Assembly (NCBI GenBank): GCA_000173575.1
Contig: ABYL01000040.1
Span: 1-55,071, forward strand
Direction: 5' to 3'
DNA: 55,071 bases
Source of the DNA: Burkholderia sp. H160
GTDB taxonomy: Bacteria > Pseudomonadota > Gammaproteobacteria > Burkholderiales > Burkholderiaceae
This document shows, piece after piece, positions 14,803-23,226 of the stretch. The position numbers and the translations under genes are program-made. Below the pieces are notes generated by a model. That model had not been told where the DNA came from. It made no database searches and was given only the letters and a program-made list of their open reading frames with translations. Each line of letters begins with the position of its first letter. Positions within the stretch are counted from its first letter, which is position 1.

Positions 14803-15686
14803 ACGCGATGCTCCGACGCGCCGATTCGATTGCCGTGGTGATGTCGCCAGCGATCGGCGATACCCTGCTGACGATGGTGCTGGTCAACAATCTGGTCAGG
14901 AACGGCTTCCGGCCGATGGTCGTCGGCTGGGTGATGGAAGATCTTGCGCAGTGGTTTCCCGGCATCGACGTGCGCAGCGCTAGCGAAATGCCGCAGCAGG
15001 TCGATCTGGTGATCCAGTTGCACGCGACGGCGGCGGGGCGCGCTCTATCAGCCGACGGTGAGCTGTGCGAGATCAGCAAGCTCGATACGTTCAAGAAGGC
15101 AGGGCACATGATCGACCGCTTCGTCGCTGTGGCGCGCGATACCTTCGGCTTGACGAATGTGACGCGCGACACGGGCATCGTCGCGCCCGACGGGGTTCGC
15201 TCGCGGACGCATTTCGCGCGCGTCGCGGTGCATCCGACCGGCAGCCACGATCAGAAAATCTGGCCACGTGCGAAATTCGCCGCGCTTGCCAGAAAGCTCG
15301 TGCGCCGCGGCTTCGAGCCGACGTTCCTGGTTGCGCCGGACGAAAAACCAGCATGGCTGAGGGACGGCGACACCGCGCCGTATCTGCATTCGTTCGACAA
15401 ACTCGTCGATGTGGCGGCATGGATCGCCGAATCGGGCTTTTTCATCGGCAACGATTCGGGGCTAGGGCATCTCGCGTCGGCGCTCGGGGTGCCGACGCTA
15501 TCGCTGTTCATGCGCCGCGGCCTCGCGCATACCTGGCGGCCGAATTGGGGGCGTGGGGCGATTGTGTTGCCCCACAATCTGTTCGTCGTCGGCGCCTTGA
15601 AGGAACGATTCTGGAAACAGGCCTTGAGCGCGAGCCGTGTGATGCACTCGTTCGAACGCTTGCGGGGCGAGCTGGAGTTGCGATGA
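14799..15686 (+). CDS. Glycosyltransferase family 9 protein, paralogue
   Basis: 295 residues, a clear paralogue of the preceding gene: SIAVVMSPAIGDTLLTMVLVNNL at the start, FARVAVHPTGSHDQKIWPRAKF in the middle and FFIGNDSGLGHLASALGVPTLSLF in the nucleotide-sugar site. The ATG lies inside the stop of the upstream gene, so the two are coupled and may act in sequence on the same acceptor. It ends 29 bases before a bamA remnant that faces it from the opposite strand. Confidence 0.82.
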   Translation: MNAMLRRADSIAVVMSPAIGDTLLTMVLVNNLVRNGFRPMVVGWVMEDLAQWFPGIDVRSASEMPQQVDLVIQLHATAAGRALSADGELCEISKLDTFKKAGHMIDRFVAVARDTFGLTNVTRDTGIVAPDGVRSRTHFARVAVHPTGSHDQKIWPRAKFAALARKLVRRGFEPTFLVAPDEKPAWLRDGDTAPYLHSFDKLVDVAAWIAESGFFIGNDSGLGHLASALGVPTLSLFMRRGLAHTWRPNWGRGAIVLPHNLFVVGALKERFWKQALSASRVMHSFERLRGELELR

Positions 15687-15715
15687 GAGCCGCATGCGCC
15701 AGCCGCGCTGGTTGA

Positions 15716-16550
15716 GAACGACGTGCCGATCTGAAACTGGAACTTCTGGTACTTGTCGGTCGCGTGTTTGACAACCGGGAAGCCGAGTGACAGCTTGAGC
15801 GGCCCGATCGGCGAGATCCATTCGAGGCCCGCGCCGTAGCTATAGCGCAAGCCGTTCGCGCCGGTGCTGTTGCCTTCGTTGCCCCAGACGTTACCCGCGT
15901 CGAGGAAGGTGAACACACGCAGCGTGCGGTCCCAGCCGCTGCCCGGCAGCGGGAATGTCATCTCGACGTTGGCCACGACCATCCGCGAGCCGCCGATCGG
16001 ATCGCCGGTGGTCTTGTCCGTTGGCCCGAGCGAGCTCGATTCGTAGCCGCGCACCGAACCAATGCCGCCCGCGTAGTAGATCTTGAAGATCGGATATGCC
16101 TTGCCGCCAAGGCCGTTGCCGTAACCGCCCTGAAGATTCAGGCCGAGGATGAAGCCGCGTGCGAACGAATAGTAGTACTGCGTCTGAACGTCGGCCTTGT
16201 AGTACTCAGTGCCGCCGACCGGTGTACCGACTTCCCCGTTGGCTTGCACGTAATAGCCGCGGCTCGGCACGAGTGAGCTGTCGCGATTGTCGCGCGCCCA
16301 GCCTGTCGTGATTGGCACATTGTTCACTACGTTGCCGAACTCGGCTACGTAGTCCTTGTAGCTTTGCGGTGTCGACGAATCCGTGCGCAGCCGGTTCTGT
16401 TCGATGCCGAGGCCGAAGTAGAGGGTGTCGGCTTCGGAAAACGGAATGCCGAATTTCAGGTCCGCGCCCACCGTGATGATGCGAAAGCTCGTGTCGGTGT
16501 AGTAATAGAGCGGGTAGGTGGTGCGGTAGTAGACGTCGGTGCTGCTGGGC
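15716..16550 (-). pseudogene. bamA: bamA C-terminal remnant (outer-membrane assembly factor)
   Basis: About 278 codons match the C-terminal half of the BamA barrel: VYYRTTYPLYYYTDTSF, GIPFSEADTLYFGLGIEQNRL, the lid-loop GGIGSVRGYESSSLGP, and LRVFTFLDAGNVWG. The closing strand is QKFQFQIGTSF, whose terminal Phe normally precedes the stop. Here the stop is gone (TCA follows) and the frame runs on into antisense of the glycosyltransferase gene. The POTRA domains and the first barrel strands are missing. The reading breaks near 16550, where an unrelated fragment on the other strand begins. It is a partial duplicate; the essential intact bamA must lie elsewhere. Confidence 0.85.
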
Positions 16551-16574
16551 GAATACCTGCTCGGCACGGATCGC

Positions 16575-16829
16575 CCGGGGCTGCTCACAATCCTTCGCGT
16601 CTGGCGCTTCTCCTTGATGGTCGGCACGGTCGGTGCACTCGCGACGATCGGCGAGCTAACTGCGCTGGCGCTGCACGGCGCCGCGGACGTACGCACACTG
16701 GGGCTGATCGAAGTGCTGTTCAGTTACCTGGTGTCGCGCCGATTCCTTCGCGAGAAACTCGGGACGATCGAACGCTGGGGCATTGCGCTTGTGACGTCCG
16801 GGCTCGTGGTGGTGTGCGCACAGTGGTAA
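16575..16829 (+). pseudogene. EamA/DMT-family transporter C-terminal remnant
   Basis: Some 84 codons read PGLLTILRVWRFSLMVG, then GALATIGELTALALHGAADVRTLGLIEVLFSYLVSRR, then REKLGTIERWGIALVTSGLVVV. This is the typical last three helices of a drug/metabolite (EamA) exporter, ending at a normal TAA. The N-terminal two thirds are missing. The broken 5' end meets the broken 5' end of the bamA remnant. Confidence 0.75.
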
Positions 16830-16880
16830 CTGCGCACCCGTTGCCGCTGGCTGCGGCTCTACCAGCTTGTACGCAGCACT

Positions 16881-16898
16881 TTGCTGACTGAGCAGCAC
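16881..16898 (+). promoter_or_regulatory. Putative activator (SfnR-type) binding site
   Basis: TTGCTG-ACTGAG-CAGCAC, one of five YTGCTG-N6-CAGCAR palindromes in the sulfur locus. It lies about 55 bases upstream of a sigma-54 promoter. Confidence 0.6.
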
Positions 16899-16950
16899 GG
16901 CGCTAACGGGAAAGATTCGACTGTCCGCGACATGCTCGGGTCTCGCGGAC

Positions 16951-16966
16951 TGGTATGCAATGTGCA
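16951..16966 (+). promoter_or_regulatory. Sigma-54 promoter
   Basis: TGGTATGCAATGTGCA: GG at 16952-16953 and GC at 16964-16965 with exactly ten bases between. It lies about 55 bases upstream of the first monooxygenase gene. Confidence 0.65.
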
Positions 16967-17021
16967 AGGGTTTATCGCATGGCGAGGCTTCATGGAGGCA
17001 CGCCTTCACCCCGGAGACCAC

Positions 17022-18314
17022 ATGGCTACCTTGATTCAATCTGAAGCAGTCCAACCCGTCCGCGTCTTCGCTTCTCTGTCCCGCGGTGCGGACTACGAGC
17101 AACTATCGGCGCGTTTCCGGCCGATCTTTCAGAAGATCGCGGATGGAACGCTCGATCGCGAGCAACGACGCGATTTGCCGTATGAGCCAATCAAATGGCT
17201 AAAGGAGGCAGGCTTCGGCGCCGTTCGCGTGCCAGTCGAATACGGCGGCGCAGGCGCGTCTTTGCCCGACCTGATTCGTTTGCTCATCGAACTGGGTGAG
17301 GCGGATTCAAACGTGCCGCAGGCGCTGCGCGGGCATTTTGCCTTCGTGGAGGACCGGCTGAATGCTCCCGCTGACCCAAACCGCGAGCGCTGGTTTGCGC
17401 GTTTCGTTGCGGGAGAGATCGTCGGTAACGCTTGGACCGAAGTCGGCAACGTCGCGATCGGAGAAGTGCAGACCCGCGTCAAGCGTGACGGCGAGCGCTG
17501 GATCGTCACAGGAGAGAAGTACTACTCCACGGGGACCATTTTCGCCGACTGGATCGACGTATTCGCCCAGCGCGACGACGATGGGCGCAACGTCATCGCG
17601 GCGGTCCGCGCCGACCAGCCCGGCGTCACTCGCAGCGACGATTGGGATGGCTTTGGTCAACGCTCGACGGGCAGCGGGACCACCCGTTTCGATTCGGCAC
17701 TCGTCGACGCTGAGAACATCATTGATTTTTCGACCCGCTTCAAATATCAGACTGCCTTCTATCAGCTCGTGCTGCTGGCGGTGCTGACCGGCGTGGGCCG
17801 GGCCGCGCTGCGCGACGTCTCGCATGAGGTCCGCTCACGGCGCCGCATTTTCAGTCACGGCAACGCACCATCGGTCGCCCGCGACTCACAGGTACAACAG
17901 GTTGTCGGCGAGATAGGCGCCCGCGTTTTTGCGGCCGAGGCTGCCACCGTTCAAGCAGCCGAGGCGGCGCAACGCGCCTACGAGGCACGCTTCGGGGACG
18001 ATGCCAAAGCTGAGCACGACACTAACATCGAAGCGGAACTCGACTCTGCGCGCGCGCAAGTCGTTGTCACTGAGCTTATTCTCAAAGCAACGACCGATCT
18101 GTTCAACGCGCTGAGCGCCTCCGGCACCAGCGAGGCCCGTCGACTCGATCGCCACTGGCGAAATGCCCGGACCGCGGCATCGCACAACCCGCTCATCTAC
18201 AAAGCGAGGATCGTCGGTGATTGGGAAATCAACCGGACCGAACCGCCCTATGTATGGCAGATCGGGGCGGGGCCGACTACAACGGAATCGGCAGCGAACG
18301 AGTCAGTTGCCTAG
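17022..18314 (+). CDS. Acyl-CoA-dehydrogenase-fold flavin monooxygenase (SfnB/DszC-like)
   Basis: 430 residues from ATG 17022 (GGAG 8 bases upstream). The acyl-CoA dehydrogenase fold is clear: a helical N-terminus with WLKEAGFGAVRVPVEYGGAGASL, then GNAWTEVGN and the beta domain ERWIVTGEKYYSTGTIFADWIDVFA. The C-terminus ends LDRHWRNARTAASHNPLIYKARIVGDWEIN. The last motif, and the absence of the catalytic Glu context of true dehydrogenases, mark the DszC/SfnB branch. Those enzymes use FMNH2 and oxygen to oxidise organosulfur compounds. Reduced flavin could come from the reductase at 22597. Its own sigma-54 promoter and palindrome sit upstream. The sulfur substrate is unknown. Confidence 0.8.
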   Translation: MATLIQSEAVQPVRVFASLSRGADYEQLSARFRPIFQKIADGTLDREQRRDLPYEPIKWLKEAGFGAVRVPVEYGGAGASLPDLIRLLIELGEADSNVPQALRGHFAFVEDRLNAPADPNRERWFARFVAGEIVGNAWTEVGNVAIGEVQTRVKRDGERWIVTGEKYYSTGTIFADWIDVFAQRDDDGRNVIAAVRADQPGVTRSDDWDGFGQRSTGSGTTRFDSALVDAENIIDFSTRFKYQTAFYQLVLLAVLTGVGRAALRDVSHEVRSRRRIFSHGNAPSVARDSQVQQVVGEIGARVFAAEAATVQAAEAAQRAYEARFGDDAKAEHDTNIEAELDSARAQVVVTELILKATTDLFNALSASGTSEARRLDRHWRNARTAASHNPLIYKARIVGDWEINRTEPPYVWQIGAGPTTTESAANESVA

Positions 18315-18376
18315 CGAAAGCCGGGAGGAACCTGAGCGAAACTGGCCGCGTGATACGCGGCTACGCAGGTCCCGCG

Positions 18377-19504
18377 CTATTTGAGCGCGGCAATCTCCTT
18401 TGCACGAATCAACCTTGCCCGCAGTACATTGCGGCTGATCCCCAGCAGCCTCGCAGCCTGGATCTGGTTGCGGTGGCTGTACTCGTACGCAACCTTGATG
18501 ACAGTGTTCTCGATGTCCTCGAACAGATGCTCGCGTTCGGTCTCGAGCATGTCTCGCAAAGCGGTCTCGAGCGCCTGCTGCGCGTCCTGTGGCAGTGCTT
18601 CAGGGCGTGGCAGGTAGTCGATTGCCGGTGCGGCAAACGCGGCAAGCTGTACGTCGCTTTCCTGCAAAGTATCGTGGCGCCCCACCAGCAGTGCGTGATG
18701 AATGACGTTTTCCAGTTCCCGGATATTGCCGGGCCAGCGATGCGCGAGCAGTCTGCGCTCCGCTTGCGGCGCGATCTCGCGCGGCCCATAACCGAGACGG
18801 CTCCGGTAGTCGTCGATGAAGTAGCGCGCGAGCGGCAGGATATCGCCGGGTCGCTCGCAGAGCTTCGGGACATCGAGCTGTACGACGTTGAGCCGATAGT
18901 AAAGGTCGCCCCGAAAATGACCGGCGGCCACCGCCTGCGGCAATTGCACGTTGGTCGCCGCCAGCACGCGCACGTCGATTGGCAGGCTCTGTCTCGAGCC
19001 GAGCCGCACGACCTCGCGCTCCTGCAGCACGCGCAACAGTTTGACCTGCATTGACAGCGGCAGATCGCCGATCTCGTCCAGAAACAGCGTGCCGCCGTTC
19101 GCAGCTTCGAACCAGCCAGGCTTCGCGCTGAACGCACCGGTGAACGCGCCTTTCTCGTGCCCGAATAGTTCGCTCTCGACCAGCGTCTCGGAGAACGCGC
19201 CGCAATTGACCGCGACAAACGGTTTGTCCTTACGTTGACTCAGTGCATGCACGTGACGGGCAATCAGTTCTTTGCCCGTACCGGTTTCGCCGGAGATCAG
19301 AATGTTCGCGTCACTCGGTGCGACCATTTGCACCCGTTCGAGCAGAGCCAGCGAGCGCGGATCGACAAACACTTGCGCGCGCCCCCGAATGGACGTGCTC
19401 AGCCCGCGCGGATTGGGCAGGCTATATACATGCGGTAGGGCGCCAGCGGAGGAGGCCGGGTCGGCGAGACCGTTGCCCCATACGTCGGTAAGAGAGGAGT
19501 TCAT
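18377..19504 (-). CDS. sfnR: Sigma-54-dependent activator without receiver (SfnR-like)
   Basis: 375 residues. The AAA+ domain has Walker A GETGTGKE, the GAFTGA loop in [31 protein letters not shown], sensor I and the [12 protein letters not shown] region. A C-terminal Fis-type helix-turn-helix follows ([19 protein letters not shown]). There is no N-terminal receiver or PAS domain, only about 40 extra residues. This matches SfnR, which drives sulfone/sulfonate genes under sulfate starvation. The ATG at 19504 overlaps the TGA of the upstream monooxygenase gene. It is the natural candidate to bind the YTGCTG-N6-CAGCAR palindromes, and activity is probably set by its own synthesis. Confidence 0.85.
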   Translation of the reverse strand: MNSSLTDVWGNGLADPASSAGALPHVYSLPNPRGLSTSIRGRAQVFVDPRSLALLERVQMVAPSDANILISGETGTGKELIARHVHALSQRKDKPFVAVNCGAFSETLVESELFGHEKGAFTGAFSAKPGWFEAANGGTLFLDEIGDLPLSMQVKLLRVLQEREVVRLGSRQSLPIDVRVLAATNVQLPQAVAAGHFRGDLYYRLNVVQLDVPKLCERPGDILPLARYFIDDYRSRLGYGPREIAPQAERRLLAHRWPGNIRELENVIHHALLVGRHDTLQESDVQLAAFAAPAIDYLPRPEALPQDAQQALETALRDMLETEREHLFEDIENTVIKVAYEYSHRNQIQAARLLGISRNVLRARLIRAKEIAALK

Positions 19505-20727
19505 GAGTAGAAGCTCGGCGTCGGATAGGTTCGCTTGAGGGCCCACTCGCCGATTTCACGCATCTTGTAGGCAAGCGGATCATGCAACGTATGAGTGCGC
19601 AGATTGCGCCAGTAGCGGTCTAGCCGAAGCGAGCCGTGCGTCGCTCGTGCCCCGGCGACATCGAACATCCGCGTACAGATGTCGAGTCCCGTCTGCGCGG
19701 CGGCGACCTTCGCGGTCGCGACTGCCAGCGCGACTTCGCCGCGTTCAGCCTCGCTCAGCGCGCTGCCCCGTGCCCATGCGTTATCGAGGCGGTCAGCGGC
19801 CCGTGCGGCCAGCGTCCGCACGGCTTCGAGTCCGACAAAGAATTCGCCGTACTGGCCGAGTATGTAGGGATCGTCGCCGACGCTTGCGAGCTTGGACGCC
19901 GGCCACGGACGCGCTTCATTCAACGTGTAATGCCGCGCGTCTTCGAAGGCGGCTTCGCTAATGCCGAGATAAACGTGCGCAAGAATCAACTGCGCGATAA
20001 GCGGCCTCAAGCATGCGAACGGCGTCGACAGCGGGCCGGGCTCGACGAGCACTTCATGATGATCGACCCGGACCCTTTCGAAGGTCACGGTTCCGCTGTC
20101 CGTCTGACGCTGCCCAATGTTGTCCCAGTCGTCCGCGACGGCGATGCCGCTGCGTTGCGTTGGCACGGCGGCTACCAGGAACGCGTTGGTCTGCGCGTCG
20201 CGCGCGGACGCGATCAGCATTTCCGAATCGAGAGCCCCCGAACAGAAACTCTTCTGGCCGGAGAACTCGAGCCAGTCCTCGCGGGTCCGGCTGATCGTCC
20301 GGTCGTCGAGCGGATTGAGTGCATTGCCCCAGAACCAGTCGTGCCGGGCCGTTCTTTCGAACCACGATCCCCACTGCCGCTCGGTCCCGAACAGCCGCAC
20401 CGTCGCGAGCATCAGATGATGAAACGCGAACACGTGCGCAAGCGAGCCGTCGGCGCCAGCGATGATGCGCACAACGTCAAGGGTCGTGCGCCAACTGGCA
20501 CCTGCTCCGCCGTATGGAGACGGAATGCTGAGGGCCAGCAGGCCACTGGCGCGAAGCGCGTCGCGCTCCGGTTTTGGCGTGCCGCCTCGCTGATCCCGTT
20601 CGACCGCGGTCAGCGAAAAGCGGGCGGCGAGATCCGCCGCGATCTGCTGTGGCGTCGAGCGGGATCGTGCGTTGTCATGCGCGTTCGGCTCTTCGTGCGT
20701 TGCAGGGCTGAAGACGAGGTGGGCCAT
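19501..20727 (-). CDS. DszC/SfnB-like flavin monooxygenase
   Basis: 408 residues from ATG 20727 (a GTG at 20754 is an alternative). Acyl-CoA dehydrogenase fold: [93 protein letters not shown], and the C-terminal [31 protein letters not shown]. The HDP...YK ending is typical of DszC-type sulfur oxidoreductases. It is a close relative of the divergent gene at 21139, with motif after motif shared. It is coupled through ATGA to the sigma-54 activator gene. The presumed reaction is FMNH2-dependent oxygenation of a sulfide, sulfoxide or sulfone. Confidence 0.82.
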   Translation of the reverse strand: MAHLVFSPATHEEPNAHDNARSRSTPQQIAADLAARFSLTAVERDQRGGTPKPERDALRASGLLALSIPSPYGGAGASWRTTLDVVRIIAGADGSLAHVFAFHHLMLATVRLFGTERQWGSWFERTARHDWFWGNALNPLDDRTISRTREDWLEFSGQKSFCSGALDSEMLIASARDAQTNAFLVAAVPTQRSGIAVADDWDNIGQRQTDSGTVTFERVRVDHHEVLVEPGPLSTPFACLRPLIAQLILAHVYLGISEAAFEDARHYTLNEARPWPASKLASVGDDPYILGQYGEFFVGLEAVRTLAARAADRLDNAWARGSALSEAERGEVALAVATAKVAAAQTGLDICTRMFDVAGARATHGSLRLDRYWRNLRTHTLHDPLAYKMREIGEWALKRTYPTPSFYS

Positions 20728-20800
20728 TTGTATGGGCTGGACGAACTGCTCCACGACAGAGCCCGCTTAAGGCCCGATCGTGCCGCGACGCTGGTCCAGA

Positions 20801-20818
20801 TTGCTGATCGAGCAGCAA
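20801..20818 (+). promoter_or_regulatory. Perfect-arm palindrome, putative activator site
   Basis: TTGCTG-ATCGAG-CAGCAA with perfectly matching 6-base arms. It overlaps the -12 side of the leftward sigma-54 promoter. Confidence 0.6.
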
Positions 20819-20826
20819 GTGTTCCA
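20812..20826 (-). promoter_or_regulatory. Sigma-54 promoter, leftward
   Basis: Read on the minus strand: TGGAACACTTGCTGC, GG-N10-GC. It lies about 85 bases upstream of the monooxygenase/activator operon. It is weaker than the other three because the -12 block reads TGC rather than TTGC. Confidence 0.45.
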
Positions 20827-20927
20827 TCTTCACTGCAGCGCTGGAAACATTGATTTCTCATATTCAAAGTCCAAATGCTGCTTGCGCAGCGGCATGGTAC
20901 TAAAGAGGTCCCATATTCGTCGCGGCG

Positions 20928-20945
20928 TTGCTGATTCAGGAGCAA
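20928..20945 (+). promoter_or_regulatory. Putative activator site, right-promoter member of pair
   Basis: TTGCTG-ATTCAG-GAGCAA (one arm mismatch). Its centre is 30 bp from the next palindrome and about 139 bp from the -24 element of the rightward promoter. Confidence 0.55.
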
Positions 20946-20957
20946 GCCGCTGACATG

Positions 20958-20975
20958 CTGCTGCCGAGCCAGCAG
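20958..20975 (+). promoter_or_regulatory. Putative activator site, left-promoter member of pair
   Basis: CTGCTG-CCGAGC-CAGCAG, perfect arms. Its centre is about 142 bp from the -24 element of the leftward promoter, mirroring the spacing of its partner. Confidence 0.58.
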
Positions 20976-21073
20976 TTGCTCGCGGCGAAACCCTGATTCC
21001 ACGCTTGCAAGGACGCCGGCAATCTCCGCGCGGGCCCGCTTGCGTGCGCACGCGTATCGATGCGATCCGAATC

Positions 21074-21089
21074 TGGTATGTGTTGTGCT
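21074..21089 (+). promoter_or_regulatory. Sigma-54 promoter, rightward
   Basis: TGGTATGTGTTGTGCT: GG 21075-21076, GC 21087-21088, ten bases between. It shares the TGGTATG start with the promoter at 16951. Confidence 0.65.
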
Positions 21090-21138
21090 CTTCCCGCCCC
21101 GGTATCGACTTGCCGATTATCAAAGGAGAAAAAAACGG

Positions 21139-22332
21139 ATGAAGCACATGGGCGCAGAAACAGATCAGCAGGATGGGTTGTGGCGGAACGCACTGGAGCA
21201 CGTGCTAAAGGCGCTCGAGTCGAACGCAGTGGAGCGGGATCGCAACGGTGGCACTGCTCGCGCTGAACGCGCGCTGCTTCGAGACAGCGGCTTGCTCCGT
21301 CTGAGCATACCCACGAAGTTCGGCGGGCTTGGCGAGAGTTGGGCGGTCACGCTCGATGTGGTACGACGGATCGCGCAGGTGGATAGCTCGCTGGCCCATC
21401 TGTTTGCGTTTCACCATCTTCAGCTCGCGACGGTTTTCCTGTTTGGTCACCATGACCAAATAGAGCGTTGGCACACCGACACTGTCAAGCACAACTGGTT
21501 CTGGGGCAACGCGCTCAATCCTCTGGATCCCAACACGCGTGCGTCAGCCGGGCACGACGGAGCGTGGCTCTTTAGCGGCCGCAAGAGCTTCTGCTCGGGC
21601 GCGTCGGACTCCGATCAGCTGCTTGCGTCCGCTTTCGATCCGTCGGGTCGCCTGTTGATCGCCGCGATCCCGACGAGTCGAAGTGGAATTTCGGTGCTCG
21701 ATGACTGGGACAACATCGGGCAGCGCCAAACGGATAGCGGCACCGTGCTGTTCGAACAGGTGCTCGTCGAAGCCGATGAGCTGTTGGACAAGCCGGGACC
21801 TCTGTCGAGTCCATTCGCCTGCTTGCGCCCATTGCTGGCCCAGTCGATCCTGGCCCACGTTTATCTGGGCCTGGGCGAGGGCGCGCTGCAAGCCGCCCGG
21901 ACCGCAACCCTTGCCCAGACCCGGCCATGGATCGCATCGACGGCCGAACGGGTCAACGAAGACCAGTACGTACTCGCGCACTACGGTGATTTCTGGCTTG
22001 AACTCGAGGCTGCACGGGCGCTGACCGAACGCGCGGCGGTTGGCTTCGACGCCGCATGGCAGCGGGGTCTCGCGCTGACCGAAGCCGAGCGCGGTGATGT
22101 GGCGATCGCAGTCGCGGCGGCCCGCGTGGCAGCCGCGCGCGCGGGTCTCGATGTCGCGCACCGGATGTTCGAAGTAACGGGGGCCCGCTCGACTGCCGCC
22201 GCGCTGCGGCTCGACCGCTTCTGGCGCAATCTGCGCGTGCACACGCTGCATGATCCGATCGACTACAAGGTCCGCGACCTGGGCAATTGGGCGCTCAACG
22301 AAAGCATTCCTAAACCGTCGTTCTATTCATAG
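21139..22332 (+). CDS. DszC/SfnB-like flavin monooxygenase, divergent paralogue
   Basis: 397 residues from ATG 21139 with an AAGGAG site 9 bases upstream. It is a near relative of the leftward gene: [83 protein letters not shown], then LRLDRFWRNLRVHTLHDPIDYKVRDLGNWAL. It presumably oxidises a different organosulfur substrate or a later intermediate. Transcription probably starts at the sigma-54 promoter at 21074. The downstream reductase has its own sigma-54 promoter. Confidence 0.82.
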   Translation: MKHMGAETDQQDGLWRNALEHVLKALESNAVERDRNGGTARAERALLRDSGLLRLSIPTKFGGLGESWAVTLDVVRRIAQVDSSLAHLFAFHHLQLATVFLFGHHDQIERWHTDTVKHNWFWGNALNPLDPNTRASAGHDGAWLFSGRKSFCSGASDSDQLLASAFDPSGRLLIAAIPTSRSGISVLDDWDNIGQRQTDSGTVLFEQVLVEADELLDKPGPLSSPFACLRPLLAQSILAHVYLGLGEGALQAARTATLAQTRPWIASTAERVNEDQYVLAHYGDFWLELEAARALTERAAVGFDAAWQRGLALTEAERGDVAIAVAAARVAAARAGLDVAHRMFEVTGARSTAAALRLDRFWRNLRVHTLHDPIDYKVRDLGNWALNESIPKPSFYS

Positions 22333-22340
22333 TCGAATTG

Positions 22341-22358
22341 CTGCTGTTTGCTCAGCAG
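22341..22358 (+). promoter_or_regulatory. Putative activator site
   Basis: CTGCTG-TTTGCT-CAGCAG, perfect arms, about 160 bases upstream of the sigma-54 promoter of the reductase-sfnG-transporter operon. Confidence 0.58.
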
Positions 22359-22507
22359 CACACCACAAGCAGGTTGCTGGGCAGCGTTCATACGCTCGGT
22401 GAATATGCTTTGCGCTGCTAAGCGAAATGCCTGTCGCATCGAGGTTTCAAAGACCGCCTATGCCTGAATGTCGCGGTTTTAGCGGTAATCGACAAACGCA
22501 TCGCAAT

Positions 22508-22522
22508 TGGCACATTGCTTGC
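22508..22522 (+). promoter_or_regulatory. Sigma-54 promoter, near-consensus
   Basis: TGGCACATTGCTTGC matches TGGCAC-N5-TTGC exactly. It lies about 75 bases upstream of the FMN reductase gene and is the best sigma-54 promoter in the window. Confidence 0.8.
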
Positions 22523-22596
22523 CTTATATCAACCGGCACCGTCACTCGATCGAGTTCCTGAAAGTACGGTGCGTTTCGAGGACTAGAGGAATTGTT

Positions 22597-23181
22597 ATGA
22601 CCACACCATTGCGTATCGTCGCGGTCTCTGGAGGTTTGCAGCAACCTTCGCGAACGCGCGCGCTCACCCTCAGTTTGCTCCAGGGCCTGGAGCGTGCGCT
22701 CTTAGCCGAAAAACGCGACGTGCATTCTCACGTCGTCGATCTCGGTGAAGTCTCCGAATCACTGGCACGTACGTTTTCGCGAGCGAGTGCCACGAGCGAA
22801 CTGGAAGGCCATCTGCGCGCGATCGAGACAGCCGATGCGCTGATCGTTGCGAGCCCGGTATACCGCGCGTCCTATACGGGCCTCTTCAAGCATCTTTTCG
22901 ATCTGGTTCATCACGAAGCATTGTTCGACGTGCCAGTACTGCTTGCCGCCACCGGCGGCAGCGAGCGACACGCGCTGGTGATCGACCACCAGCTGCGGCC
23001 ACTGCTGAGCTTTTTTCAGGCCCATACGCTTCCGGTCGGCGTGTATGGATCCGAGGCGGATTTCCATGACTACCGCGTCAGCAGTCCGCTGCTGAACGCG
23101 CGCGTCGCGCTTGCTATCGAGCGTGCCGCGCCACTCGTCGCTCAACGGCCGCGCCGTGCCGACGTCCAGATGGCAGCATGA
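22597..23181 (+). CDS. NADPH-dependent FMN reductase (MsuE/SfnE-like)
   Basis: 194 residues. Flavodoxin-like fold: [24 protein letters not shown] (FMN phosphate loop), [28 protein letters not shown] and [28 protein letters not shown], which is the MsuE/SsuE signature. It supplies FMNH2 to the flavin monooxygenases here (SfnG and the three DszC-like proteins). It starts 75 bases after a near-perfect sigma-54 promoter and ends 45 bases before sfnG, forming the head of the operon that includes the transporter. Confidence 0.88.
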   Translation: MTTPLRIVAVSGGLQQPSRTRALTLSLLQGLERALLAEKRDVHSHVVDLGEVSESLARTFSRASATSELEGHLRAIETADALIVASPVYRASYTGLFKHLFDLVHHEALFDVPVLLAATGGSERHALVIDHQLRPLLSFFQAHTLPVGVYGSEADFHDYRVSSPLLNARVALAIERAAPLVAQRPRRADVQMAA

Positions 23182-23226
23182 CACCTGCCCGATGACACCA
23201 TTCCCATTTCGACGAGATCTGCTTCC

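Noticed and set aside
16364-16891. 175-residue plus-strand frame across the bamA/eamA junction
   Set aside because: It is antisense to the BamA fragment in its first half and out of frame with the EamA fragment in its second half; the translation is Arg/Gly noise.
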